A stretch of DNA of 56,021 bases from Rhodothermia bacterium (GTDB taxonomy: Bacteria; Bacteroidota; Rhodothermia; Rhodothermales; UBA2364). Shown one piece after another: positions 43,633 through 52,480 of the stretch. The translations under genes were made by a program, and so were the position numbers. Below the pieces are notes generated by a model that saw nothing but the letters and a program-made list of their open reading frames with translations, did not search any database and was not told the DNA's origin. Position 1 is the first letter of the stretch. Each line of letters begins with the position of its first letter. The stretch covers positions 1 through 56,021 of the forward strand of contig JAFLBZ010000031.1 of NCBI GenBank assembly GCA_017303715.1, written 5' to 3'.

Positions 43633-44292
43633 ATGACCGATCAAGCCATTCGTATCGTACTTGCCGATGACCACCCTGCGTTTCGGGAGGGCGTTCGGTC
43701 TAGATTAGCGCAAGAACCCGGGCTCTCCGTCGTCGGAGAAGCCTCAGATGGTCATACGGCTTTGGCCGTTGTCCGCCAAAACGTACCAGACGTTTTGTTA
43801 TTGGATATGGAAATGCCGGGGCTTTCAGGCTTAGAAGTGACCGAGCAACTCCATAAAACACATCCACAAATCCATATTCTCATCCTAAGTGCCTACGAAG
43901 ATGAGGATTATATTTTTGGTGTTTTGGAGTTGGGGGCTTCAGGTTATTTAACCAAGCATGAACCTCTCAATACCATCATCGAGGCGATTCGTGGAGTGGC
44001 TAACGGGGAAACACGTTGGTTAAGCGGGCGGATTGCTTTGATGTTTTCCGAGCATCACGTAAAAAAACAGTCCCCTACCGAGGTGCTTCTGGCTGGCCTA
44101 AGCGACCGAGAGGCCGAGGTATTGCTATGTTTGGCAAAAGGCCGATCTAACCAAGAGATTGGGCAAAAACTTTTTATCTCGGAAAGTACTGTTAAAAAAC
44201 ATGTCAATAGTTTGTTCGAGAAAATCGGGTTGGGCACGCGGGCACAAGTGGTGGCTTGGGCATGGAAAAATGGGATCGTAAAAGATTATTGA
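43633..44292 (+). CDS. LuxR/NarL-family response regulator
   Basis: A 219-residue regulator from the ATG at 43633; a TTG 60 bp upstream extends the frame but adds no family sequence. The receiver domain has D12/D13 and the phospho-acceptor D58 (LLLDMEMPGLSG), and the Lys in YLTKHEP. The HTH_LuxR domain is at the C-terminus (LSDREAEVLLCLAKGRSNQE; STVKKHVNSLFEKIG). It is the natural partner of the histidine kinase 223 bp upstream. The gap contains an inverted pair TCATTA/TAATGA at 43474-43486 that could be an operator. Confidence 0.94.
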   Translation: MTDQAIRIVLADDHPAFREGVRSRLAQEPGLSVVGEASDGHTALAVVRQNVPDVLLLDMEMPGLSGLEVTEQLHKTHPQIHILILSAYEDEDYIFGVLELGASGYLTKHEPLNTIIEAIRGVANGETRWLSGRIALMFSEHHVKKQSPTEVLLAGLSDREAEVLLCLAKGRSNQEIGQKLFISESTVKKHVNSLFEKIGLGTRAQVVAWAWKNGIVKDY

Positions 44293-44420
44293 GCCTTTAG
44301 GTTTTTGGGTAATTGCCTTATTGCGCCTATCTTTTTTCTAAAATGTTTCCATTACAAGCAACCTTTGTTGGATCGGTTGGGCTTTATGGTGTAGATTATG
44401 GGCAATAAAGTCCAAAAAGT

Positions 44421-44732
44421 ATGAAAAAACGTATCGAACTTGTGCTCTTCTTTTTGTCTTCTGTACTCTTACTAAGTGGTTGTAGAACAGCAACTTATAT
44501 AGGAGAGCTAAATCTGATTGGCAATGAGCCTATGACGGAATGGATCATCCGAACAGAAGATGGGAAGGTGGTTCAACTTTTGGTGGATGAGACCGCTCGC
44601 CCGTTGGTGCAGCGATATAATGGCCAATTGGTACGGGTTCGTGGTAAAAAAGGCAAAGGGATTTTATTTCGGGAGTCGGTTACAACCTTACAACTCCGGT
44701 GTAGCAAAAAAGAAAAAACAACAAAAGAATAA
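44421..44732 (+). CDS. Small lipoprotein of unknown function
   Basis: A 103-residue protein. A lipoprotein signal (LFFLSSVLLLSGC) puts the modified Cys at residue 21. The mature part is an all-beta-looking segment (WIIRTEDGKVVQLLVDETA, then GQLVRVRGKKGKG) reminiscent of OB-fold-like small lipoproteins, ending in Lys/Thr repeats. No family was recognised. It lies 67 bp upstream of the nucleoside transporter gene and could be co-transcribed. Confidence 0.75.
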   Translation: MKKRIELVLFFLSSVLLLSGCRTATYIGELNLIGNEPMTEWIIRTEDGKVVQLLVDETARPLVQRYNGQLVRVRGKKGKGILFRESVTTLQLRCSKKEKTTKE

Positions 44733-44799
44733 TCTCTTCGGTTCCTTTGTATATTGCGCCTCCACCATGTTTCCTTACTAACCTGAACCCTGCAACTTT

Positions 44800-46110
44800 A
44801 TGGATTTTGCGATGCACCTTTTGCGCGGGCTACTTGGTGTTGCCACCATTCTCGCGATTGGATATGCCTTTTCCTCGAACCGAAAAGCCATCAATTGGCG
44901 CTTGGTGGGCATAGGCTTAGGACTTCAATTGGCCTTTGCCATTCTCATCATTAAAAAAACGCCTATTTATTATTTCTTTGAGTTGGTTGGGCAAATGTTC
45001 ACACGGCTGTTGTCTTATACTGCCGCTGGTGCCGAGTTTGTTTTTGGACCTTTGTCTAAAGCTACTGGGGTTGGTTTTATATTTGCCTTTCAAATCTTGC
45101 CCACCATTATCTTTATCGCCTCTTTGATGGCGGTTTTGTATTATTTGGGCTTAATGCAGCCTGTTGTAAAAGGAATTGGCTGGTTTATGGCGCGGGTCAT
45201 GCGGATATCTGGTGCAGAGTCTCTTGCAACCGCTTCTAATATTTTTGTGGGACAGACAGAAGCACCACTCATTATTCGTCCATATGTGGGTGGTATGACA
45301 CGCTCAGAGTTGCTTACCCTTATGACGGGCGGTATGGCAACGTTGGCTGGTGGAGTATTGGCGGCCTATGTCGGCATGTTGGGCGGCGATACCCCCGCAG
45401 AACAAACCAAATTTGCGGTTCATTTGCTTTCTGCCTCTATGATGAATGCACCAGCAGCCATTCTCTTCTCCAAAATGCTCATTCCAGAGACCGAAACCCC
45501 GCTAACCGGAGCGGATTTTAAGCCCATCATGGAGAAAAATGCAGAAAGTGTGATCGAAGCAGCAGCAGGTGGTGCAGCAGATGGGCTAAAATTGGCGGCA
45601 AATGTGGCAGGGATGTTATTGGCCTTTATTGCCCTTATTGCCTTGGTGAATGAGTTACTCGGTTGGGTTGGCGCACCCACCTTTGGAACTTTTCAGTTGT
45701 ATAACCTGAATGCTTGGATCAAGAGCGTTTCTTTTGGTAGTTTCGAGGCCCTTTCCATGCAGTCGGTTTTGGGATTCTTGTTTGCACCTTTTGCATGGTT
45801 GATGGGCGTAGAATCGCGGGATATTCTACAGTTTGGCCGTCTTCTCGGCGAAAAAATCATCCTAAACGAGTTTGTGGCCTATTCCTCATTGGTTGACCTT
45901 AAAGCCCAAATGACGGAACGTTCTGTCTTGATGGCCACCTATGCACTGTGTGGTTTTGCCAATATTTCCTCGATTGCCATTCAGATTGGCGGGATTGGCG
46001 GACTTGCGCCAGAGCGCCGCTCGGAAATTGCCAACCTTGGCTTTAGGGCTGTATTGGCTGGTGCGATGGCCACTTGTCTCTCGGCCACCGTTGCCGGAGT
46101 CTTATTCTAA
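44800..46110 (+). CDS. Concentrative nucleoside transporter (CNT/NupC family)
   Basis: A 436-residue CNT-family protein with about ten hydrophobic segments. Family motifs are FVGQTEAPLIIRPYV, MTGGMATLAGGVLAAYVGML, HLLSASMMNAPAAILFSKML and CGFANISSIAIQIGGIG, all in the order found in NupC. It takes up nucleosides with Na+ or H+. A strong terminator follows the gene. Confidence 0.95.
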   Translation: MDFAMHLLRGLLGVATILAIGYAFSSNRKAINWRLVGIGLGLQLAFAILIIKKTPIYYFFELVGQMFTRLLSYTAAGAEFVFGPLSKATGVGFIFAFQILPTIIFIASLMAVLYYLGLMQPVVKGIGWFMARVMRISGAESLATASNIFVGQTEAPLIIRPYVGGMTRSELLTLMTGGMATLAGGVLAAYVGMLGGDTPAEQTKFAVHLLSASMMNAPAAILFSKMLIPETETPLTGADFKPIMEKNAESVIEAAAGGAADGLKLAANVAGMLLAFIALIALVNELLGWVGAPTFGTFQLYNLNAWIKSVSFGSFEALSMQSVLGFLFAPFAWLMGVESRDILQFGRLLGEKIILNEFVAYSSLVDLKAQMTERSVLMATYALCGFANISSIAIQIGGIGGLAPERRSEIANLGFRAVLAGAMATCLSATVAGVLF

Positions 46111-46125
46111 GATATTGTTTTTGGG

Positions 46126-46157
46126 AAGGCGATTCTTCAAAAGGGTCGCCTTTTTTT
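46126..46157 (+). terminator. Rho-independent terminator of the nucleoside transporter gene
   Basis: AAGGCGA (46126-46132) pairs with TCGCCTT (46146-46152), 13-base loop, followed by TTTTTTT. It lies 16 bases after the stop at 46110. Confidence 0.85.
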
Positions 46158-46238
46158 ATTAAATGCAAGGTCATACTCCAGTCGTCGTTCTTCGTCTAAA
46201 AAGCGGGAAGGATATGGCCATGTAAAACCAATAGCCAA

Positions 46239-47237
46239 GTGGAAATAGGAACAGTTTTGGTAACAGGCGCAACGGGCTTCCTTGGTTCCGAGTTGGTTCG
46301 TCAGTTAATCGGAAAAGGGCAAACGGTGCGGATCTTGGCCCGTAAATCCGCCCAATTCGATCTGCTACAAGATGTAGCGGGGAAATTTGAGGTGGCCATA
46401 GGCGACATCACCGATCCATTATCGGTACGGGATGCAATGGACGGTGTTCAGGTGGTTTACCATGCGGCGGCGTTTGTGGGCTTTGGTGGAAGAAAAGACG
46501 CCGAAAAGCTCCGTGTCGTCAATGTGCAAGGAACAGCAAATGTGGTGAATAGTGTGCTTGGTACCCAAGTAAGACGCTTGGTACTCACCTCAAGTATGGC
46601 GGCGTTTGGGCGTCCGGCGAATCAAGAAGACGTGATAACCGAAAACCAACTCTGGACGCCCTCCAAGCTGAACACCGGCTACGCACAGTCTAAATACGAC
46701 GCCGAGTTGGAAGTCCAACGTGGTATCGCAGAAGGCTTGGATGCCGTGATTGTAAATCCCGCATTGATTTTTGGCATTGGGCGCTTGGGCGAAGGAACCA
46801 TGAAAATTGTGGAACAGGTAAAAACGGGCCGCCTGCCCGCTGTTCCTTGGGGTGCTACCAATGTCGTAGATGTGCGAGATGTGGCCGCTGGACATCTTTT
46901 GGCGTGTGAAAAAGGCAAAACCGGCGAGCGCTATTTTTTAGGAGGTGAGAACCAAATGTGGAGCGAAATTGTGGCGAAATTGGCGGCGGCCTTTGGTGTA
47001 AAAGCACCAACCAGAAAATTACATCCGACCCTTTCGATGATTGCCGCAACCATCACCGAGACCATCGGAAACCTAACCGGAACCCAGCCCTTGCTCACCC
47101 GAGAGAGCGCCCGCGCCTCTATTGGACGCTACCGATACAGCACCCAAAAAGCCGAAGAAACGTTGGGATACCGTGCTAGAACAATGGCCGAAACAGCTGC
47201 TTATTTGGCTAAAAATTGGCCACAAGCCCGTTTATAA
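46239..47237 (+). CDS. NAD(P)-dependent epimerase/dehydratase (dihydroflavonol reductase-like)
   Basis: A 332-residue extended SDR starting with GTG at 46239. The NAD(P) motif VTGATGFLGSELVRQL is at the N-terminus; the catalytic Tyr-Lys pair is in GYAQSKYDAE with VLTSSMAAFG before it. The C-terminal part (GGENQMWSEIVAKLAAAFG) follows the dihydroflavonol 4-reductase/hopanoid-associated SDR pattern. The substrate is not known. It is convergent with the MoxR-like gene. Confidence 0.9.
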   Translation: MEIGTVLVTGATGFLGSELVRQLIGKGQTVRILARKSAQFDLLQDVAGKFEVAIGDITDPLSVRDAMDGVQVVYHAAAFVGFGGRKDAEKLRVVNVQGTANVVNSVLGTQVRRLVLTSSMAAFGRPANQEDVITENQLWTPSKLNTGYAQSKYDAELEVQRGIAEGLDAVIVNPALIFGIGRLGEGTMKIVEQVKTGRLPAVPWGATNVVDVRDVAAGHLLACEKGKTGERYFLGGENQMWSEIVAKLAAAFGVKAPTRKLHPTLSMIAATITETIGNLTGTQPLLTRESARASIGRYRYSTQKAEETLGYRARTMAETAAYLAKNWPQARL

Positions 47238-47341
47238 AAGATGTGAGGCAACACCATCACCTATAAAATTGGCACGACGACTCTTAGAAAAGTCCATAGA
47301 GTACAAAGAACTCGCGTCCTTTTCATCCTCAAGCGCCCAAT

Positions 47342-48343
47342 TTATCGCCCCACCAAGGCCATATAAGACCGCATGGCCTGCTGCAAACGCTCATCCTTTT
47401 GTACCAAGCGTGCCAATTCAGCCAGTAAAGCCTTCTGCCGAAAAGCCCGAATCAGGTCTGTTGCAAAGAGCTGCAACCATTCTGCACCTGCTTTTTCGGC
47501 CAGCCAGCCAAACGCATGGTAGCCTTGCGCGGCATTCTCTGACCGAACCACTAAGCCAATAACGGTTGCATAACGTGCCGATGCTTCTGCTGGAAAAGCA
47601 ATGCCGTACCCGTCTCCCTTGATAATGGCCTCTAAGTCTGGCAGGGTCTCGTATAATTGGACAAATGCCGTAAACTCGGATCCCGCAGCCTCACCAACGG
47701 CAGGTGACACCGAGAGTTTGGCGCGGTGCAAACGACTGGCCATCTCCCAAGAACGTGGCGAGGGCCAAGCTGGACGCAGGGTATCCATTTTGTGCAACAA
47801 CTCGGTACGGAAAGCTAAAAAGGCCAAAATTTGTTCGTGTATGTGGCCAGAAAGTGCATACTGCTTAAACGCATCAAAATCTACGCCTACTTCGAGATGG
47901 AGGAAGCGGTTGGCCAATGGCGTGGGCATGTCGAAAACTGCCGCCCGGTCTTCTTTCCGGTTCCCTGCCGCCCAAATAAACCATCCATCAGGAACATCGT
48001 AACTGCCCACTTTGCGGTCTAAGATCAGTTGCTGGGCCATTCCTTGCATAAGGGGTGGCGCAAGGTTGAGTTCGTCTAAAAACAAAATTCCAGCACCTTC
48101 ACGGGGTAAAAACTCCGGCGGAAACCATCGCGAAACGCCTTTTTCGGCAACAGGCAGACCACGTAAATCCGTTGGAGCCAACTGGCTTAAACGTAAATCA
48201 ATTAAGGGCAATTCGTGCATCTCAGCCACTTGGGCTACAATACTGGATTTCCCGATGCCGGGCGCACCCCAAATCATCACACTCAGGTGCAAGTCTTGGG
48301 CAATGAGGTCGTGCAAAAACTGTTGAAGGTGGGAAGGTGTCAT
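47342..48343 (-). CDS. MoxR-like AAA+ ATPase
   Basis: A 333-residue AAA_5-type ATPase. Walker A GAPGIGKSSIV is at about 26, Walker B ILFLDELNLAP, sensor 1 AAGNRKED, and an Arg-finger-like FDMPTPLANRFLHLEV. Members act as chaperones that insert metal or remodel partner proteins, usually beside a von Willebrand A (vWA) domain gene. No such partner is next to it here: downstream is the convergent SDR gene and upstream is a 346-bp gap then osmC. The C-terminal helical half (about 220-333) is family-like but not otherwise diagnostic. Confidence 0.88.
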   Translation of the reverse strand: MTPSHLQQFLHDLIAQDLHLSVMIWGAPGIGKSSIVAQVAEMHELPLIDLRLSQLAPTDLRGLPVAEKGVSRWFPPEFLPREGAGILFLDELNLAPPLMQGMAQQLILDRKVGSYDVPDGWFIWAAGNRKEDRAAVFDMPTPLANRFLHLEVGVDFDAFKQYALSGHIHEQILAFLAFRTELLHKMDTLRPAWPSPRSWEMASRLHRAKLSVSPAVGEAAGSEFTAFVQLYETLPDLEAIIKGDGYGIAFPAEASARYATVIGLVVRSENAAQGYHAFGWLAEKAGAEWLQLFATDLIRAFRQKALLAELARLVQKDERLQQAMRSYMALVGR

Positions 48344-48689
48344 GGTGCAAATTTGATCATATCGCTTTTTTCACAAGGCATAATATAGCCAACAACCCGA
48401 CATAAACAGAAAATCAGGGTTTAAAATTAGCACTTCAGTGGTCTGCACGCCGCCTACTGTTCAGCAAAAAGCGAAAACACCATTGGGTGAAAAACTTTCA
48501 TTTCCACAAAAGCAGTCCGTCAATATTCTTTGTTTTACTACATATTTCTAACACCATAGTGTTCTGACGTTCAATTTTTAAGGATTGAAACGCCAGAACA
48601 CTTTCCAACGCGGCAAGATTGCCAGTTTCCCGTCTATACTTTTTTACGAGATATAAAATTGCTTTATGATACCCGGATGCCTTTTCTCT
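48344..48689. other. 346-bp gap with an imperfect hairpin
   Basis: Between the MoxR-like start and the osmC stop. It must hold the MoxR-like promoter. At 48559-48601 a long inverted repeat occurs (see separate entry). No gene was recognised. Confidence 0.4.
48559..48601. repeat. Imperfect inverted repeat (hairpin)
   Basis: GTGTTCTGACGTTCAAT at 48559-48575 pairs with ATTGAAACGCCAGAACAC at 48584-48601 with one mismatch and one bulge, over a short AT-rich loop. There is no T run on either side, so it is not a standard terminator. It may be a bidirectional terminator-like hairpin after osmC or a small dispersed element. Confidence 0.5.
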
Positions 48690-49118
48690 TTATACCAACC
48701 TTGCTTCTAAGGAGATGGCAGCATTAAGAACTTTGGACACCGGGCAGTTGTCTTTGGCATCTACAGCAGCAGCAGCGAATTGTTCATCCGAGATACCGGG
48801 GATTCGGGCTTCCACTGTCAAGTGAATGGTCTCTATTACGCCTTCATTCATCATTAGCGTGCCTGTTACATCCAAGGATTCCGGCGTAAAGCCCAATCCA
48901 CCCAGCACAAAACTGAGTTTCATGGCGTAGCAACCTGCATGAGCAGCCACAATCAGTTCTTCAGGATTTGTACCAAGGGAACCGTCATCGTTTTTGAAAC
49001 GCGCTTTAAACGAGTAGGGATGATTTCCCATAAACCGACTCATGGGCGTAGTGAGTGTCCCGGAGCCTTCTGCACCAGAACCTTTCCAGTGGGCTATGGC
49101 TGTTCTTTTGATAGACAT
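48690..49118 (-). CDS. OsmC-family peroxiredoxin
   Basis: A 142-residue OsmC protein that reduces organic hydroperoxides. Both redox cysteines are kept: AAHAGCYAMKLSFV and KDNCPVSKVLNAA, the first in the helix of the family. TNPEELIVAAHAGC is the OsmC signature. Length is normal. No ohrR-type regulator is adjacent. The 40-bp palindrome at 49287-49326 lies about 170 bp upstream of its start. Confidence 0.94.
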   Translation of the reverse strand: MSIKRTAIAHWKGSGAEGSGTLTTPMSRFMGNHPYSFKARFKNDDGSLGTNPEELIVAAHAGCYAMKLSFVLGGLGFTPESLDVTGTLMMNEGVIETIHLTVEARIPGISDEQFAAAAVDAKDNCPVSKVLNAAISLEARLV

Positions 49119-49286
49119 ATGATTTTGGGGTTAGGGTTAAGAAAGATTGTTTTTCAGGAACGCCAAGTAAGCCGTTTGGTTTCGTGGGCATAATGCAGCG
49201 TTTTTTTGAAATTCATCTCACGCATTACACCCTTTGCGGTTATCCCTTCCAAGCCGATTTTCTAAACGGATGAAACATTTTCAGGC

Positions 49287-49326
49287 TTACTTGTAATCAT
49301 ATATACGTATATATGATTACAAGTAA
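49287..49326. repeat. 40-bp perfect palindrome
   Basis: TTACTTGTAATCATATATAC (49287-49306) is followed directly by its exact reverse complement (49307-49326); the centre is TAC|GTA with no spacer. It sits between the stop of the large SdrD/DUF11 gene and the start of osmC. A perfect arm-to-arm palindrome of this length could extrude as a cruciform or serve as a dimer or tetramer binding site. There is no T run beside it. Confidence 0.9.
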
Positions 49327-49382
49327 ATAACATGCTAGCCCGAAGGTGCTTAGCAACTCCTTCTTTGTAATAGTTAAAGCCA

Positions 49383-49417
49383 ACAAAACACCCCGCAACC
49401 AAGAGATTGCAGGGTGT
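49383..49417 (-). terminator. Terminator of the SdrD/DUF11 gene
   Basis: ACACCCCGCAA (49388-49398) and TTGCAGGGTGT (49407-49417) form an 11-bp stem with one position that is a G-U pair in the minus-strand RNA. On that strand it is followed by TTTTG. It lies about 30 bases after the stop at 49448. Confidence 0.8.
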
Positions 49418-49447
49418 ACGGAAGAAAAAACGGCGGAAGGGGTTTTC

Positions 49448-52213
49448 TTAGTTTACGGTCACGGTAATCGTCAGGGTAAGGCTTGCACCCACGGCCACCG
49501 TGCCCACCGTCCAAAGTCCTGTTGCATTGTTGTATGAACCTTGGCTGGCGCTTGAGCTGACGTAGGTCACTGCTGCTGGCAAGACATCACGCACCACCAC
49601 CCCTGTGGCGCTGGCCGTACCCTCGTTTGTCAGGGTGATGGTATAGGTTAGGGTTTGTCCTGAATTGACCGAGCTTGAACTGGCGGTTTTGAGCAGTTTC
49701 AGATCTGGCTGTCCGACTGGTGGTGTGGAACAAGGCGCTGGAGCCGTTACCGTAACCGGTGTGAGCGAACACGTTGTGGTGGTATTGTCTGTTAGCGTGA
49801 GCGTGAGGTTGCCACCGGAAATTGGGAAGGAGGAACTCGCCGCACTCGTTGCGCCATAGTTCACACTTGCAAAAACGGTTGCTGTTGGCGCAGGGCTAAT
49901 TTTGTCCACCTTATAATCTGAGCCTGTCCCTGTTCCCGTTGCCGAGATGGTGAAGGTGAAGGTATCGTCTGCCGGATTGCTGCCCGTGCCGTTGTCGTTA
50001 CATGTTACATTGACGGTTGGCGTGTTGATGGTACAAGCTACCGCACTATATCCCACATCAAAGCTATGGTTATTCGCACCAGAAACCGGAATATCGGTCG
50101 CCAAAATGGTTACTTCACCATTCGCCGGCGCGTTGGAATCAATCAAGCGGTTACTACCCGCAGCGGCTGTGGTCAGGTTGTACGTTGTTCCAGCGACTGT
50201 GGTTGTGGTGGGGAAACGCACCGTATAGGCCATGTTCGGCATAAGTTGTGCCAAACCATATTTAAAACTTGTGGTGTTGGTGCCAGTGGCATTAGAAAAT
50301 ATGTAATTGCCATCGGAGTTGGTCGTGGCTGTAGCTAAGACAGTAGTACCTTTGAGTAATTGCACCTGAACACCCGAAATGCCCGCTTCGCCTGCATCTT
50401 GCACACCGTCGTTGTCGGTATCGAGCCATACGCGGTTGCCAATTTCGATTGGCGCAGGTACTCCCAAAAGTTCAATGTCCCCAAGACCACCCGCTTTTTC
50501 AAAAACATCTATGTTGCCATCACTGTCAATATCTAAGCCGCCAGCATAGATTTTATTTTGTTCTCCCGGTAACGGTCCCCATGTTTTAGTAGCAGTATCA
50601 ATAAAAGAAACCCCGCCCGCGTTATTTCCTGGAATACTCGTGGCAACAATGGTGTTAGTACCTGGAATCAAGGCTAAAGAACCTAAAAAATCATTGCCAT
50701 GTTTAACGTCTTGTTCAAAAAAGTATTCATTACTAAACCCTGTCTGCCCACCACATGTACCCGCCACCTCGATGTCCCAATTTGATCCATTATAACATGC
50801 TTTAAGTACCTCTCCACCTGCATTGGTACTGCCTGACGGTTCGTTACAAGTTGAAGGATCCATGAAAGTTCCTGGTCTATTGGCTCTACCATCCATCTTT
50901 AAATTACGAAGTGCTACTAACATATCCCCATTAATAAACTCAATATCGGTTATAGCAGGCCAATTATTCGGTCCGCTACTTCCTGTCCATGGTTCCCAAC
51001 CTGAACCAGCACCTGGGAAATCCAATAATTTAAAATCCATTACAGGATTATTAGAATATGTATTCGTAGTCGGATCAAAACTAAATACATATCCATACAT
51101 ATCGTTCCCATTGTCCGTAGATTCTGCCGAACAAACCATTCCGACATAAATTTTTCCTCGCCAATACTTTAAGGCAAATGGACGTAAATCGGTATTGGGA
51201 TCGTTCGCACATGTAGGTTGTGTCCAAACGGCACCACCTGTAATACCTGGTATTTTATGGGTGCTTTGTATAGTACCACTTGGTAAACTAATTTTGTATA
51301 AGGAACGATCAAAAAGATTCATACCAAAGAGCGTTGTTTCGTCATCCGAAATATCAATATCTCCCCAAGATATTTTACCAATATTTTGCCATGTGTCATC
51401 ACAGAACCAATCTGTACCTGTTTTGGGATGCGGGTTTACACCTGAACTGTAGGGTGGCGTTAAACCTGGAGATATATCCAATAATACGCTTACTGTACTA
51501 CCATTTACTTTATAAATAGCACCTGTTGAGCCTTCACTACCTACGTTTCCTGGACCAAAACCTGCAAAGTTTTTGACAAAAGCAGCCGCGTAAATTGTTT
51601 CTGTACTTCGGCTATATGCCAAACCATAGGTAGAACCTATCTCATGTGTATTGGCATGAACAATGTCATCATCAATAGATCCGCTATCGTTATTTCGTTC
51701 TGAATAAGGATTACTAACCAAAGATGTTGAGAAATAAGGAGAATAAGAATCTGCATTCTTCCAATGTGAAATACTGGTTGTAATAAGTGGGTCATTTTGG
51801 AAATAGTCTTGTGGATAATTGATCCCAAAATTGATATTGTCTCGACTACCACTTGTTGAAATAAATTGTACACTCGTTCCACTTCCTGTTCCTAATGGAC
51901 CTGAATAATCGCCTGTTAAAAACCCTGAAAATTCGACGCGGGTTGCACCTGTGCAGCCTGTCAAAGTGTACTGACCTAATGTAGCCGTAGTATTACTTGA
52001 TGTTGTTGTACCTGTACCTGTAGTTCCCACACATGAGACCGTAACACCACCTATACCAATTTCGTTGAAAGTAGCAGTGTTATCCTTCGTACCATTTGCA
52101 TTAAAGTCACGAAATACCGTTCCCGTGATAGCTTGCCCATACAAGACCGCCCCGATAAGCGAATAGAAAGGAAATAATACAACTGATGCAGTTTTGAACA
52201 ACGTTTTTTGCAT
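49448..52213 (-). CDS. Large secreted SdrD-like/DUF11 repeat protein
   Basis: A 921-residue exported protein. Signal peptide at 1-27 (TASVVLFPFYSLIGAVLYGQ). An SdrD-B-like domain opens it (ITGTVFRDFNANGTKDN), a large unassigned beta-propeller-like region follows (about 130-575), then a second SdrD-B-like domain (IGNRVWLDTDNDGVQDAGEA, about 590-720) and a DUF11 repeat at the end (LKLLKTASSSSVNSGQTLTY; about 835-921). It stops right after that repeat (TVTVN) with no T9SS tag or other anchor, so it may be shortened. The 3' third is visibly richer in G and C than the 5' part. Likely surface adhesin or matrix protein. Confidence 0.82.
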   Translation of the reverse strand: MQKTLFKTASVVLFPFYSLIGAVLYGQAITGTVFRDFNANGTKDNTATFNEIGIGGVTVSCVGTTGTGTTTSSNTTATLGQYTLTGCTGATRVEFSGFLTGDYSGPLGTGSGTSVQFISTSGSRDNINFGINYPQDYFQNDPLITTSISHWKNADSYSPYFSTSLVSNPYSERNNDSGSIDDDIVHANTHEIGSTYGLAYSRSTETIYAAAFVKNFAGFGPGNVGSEGSTGAIYKVNGSTVSVLLDISPGLTPPYSSGVNPHPKTGTDWFCDDTWQNIGKISWGDIDISDDETTLFGMNLFDRSLYKISLPSGTIQSTHKIPGITGGAVWTQPTCANDPNTDLRPFALKYWRGKIYVGMVCSAESTDNGNDMYGYVFSFDPTTNTYSNNPVMDFKLLDFPGAGSGWEPWTGSSGPNNWPAITDIEFINGDMLVALRNLKMDGRANRPGTFMDPSTCNEPSGSTNAGGEVLKACYNGSNWDIEVAGTCGGQTGFSNEYFFEQDVKHGNDFLGSLALIPGTNTIVATSIPGNNAGGVSFIDTATKTWGPLPGEQNKIYAGGLDIDSDGNIDVFEKAGGLGDIELLGVPAPIEIGNRVWLDTDNDGVQDAGEAGISGVQVQLLKGTTVLATATTNSDGNYIFSNATGTNTTSFKYGLAQLMPNMAYTVRFPTTTTVAGTTYNLTTAAAGSNRLIDSNAPANGEVTILATDIPVSGANNHSFDVGYSAVACTINTPTVNVTCNDNGTGSNPADDTFTFTISATGTGTGSDYKVDKISPAPTATVFASVNYGATSAASSSFPISGGNLTLTLTDNTTTTCSLTPVTVTAPAPCSTPPVGQPDLKLLKTASSSSVNSGQTLTYTITLTNEGTASATGVVVRDVLPAAVTYVSSSASQGSYNNATGLWTVGTVAVGASLTLTITVTVN

Positions 52214-52480
52214 AATGGGGAAAACTTAAATTAAAAATCAAAAGATTGTCATATAAGTATTTGCCTCAAACCATGTGCCAAATTAAATTGCCTATATATT
52301 TATTTTTAAAAGACTTAGGCTTTAAATAACGTTATTAATAATAAAGAACTTTTATGAATCAAATAATGACACAAGCTGAATATTCATTGCATTATTTTCA
52401 CAAAAGCCTTCCTGTCCTGCTGCTCTCCGAGCTTGAGAGGTGTGATTTAACCAACCAGATACCTAAATTGAGACAATCGA
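52214..52480. other. Divergent gap between SdrD-like gene and sigma factor gene
   Basis: 267 AT-rich bases that must hold both promoters. A 12-bp palindrome AATAACGTTATT is at 52325-52336. No exact TAnnTTTG box is seen for either gene. Confidence 0.35.

Noticed and set aside
47122-47562. A 146-codon plus-strand frame spanning the SDR end and the MoxR-like gene
   Set aside because: It overlaps two real genes in other frames and shows only low-complexity Pro/Ala/Lys sequence.
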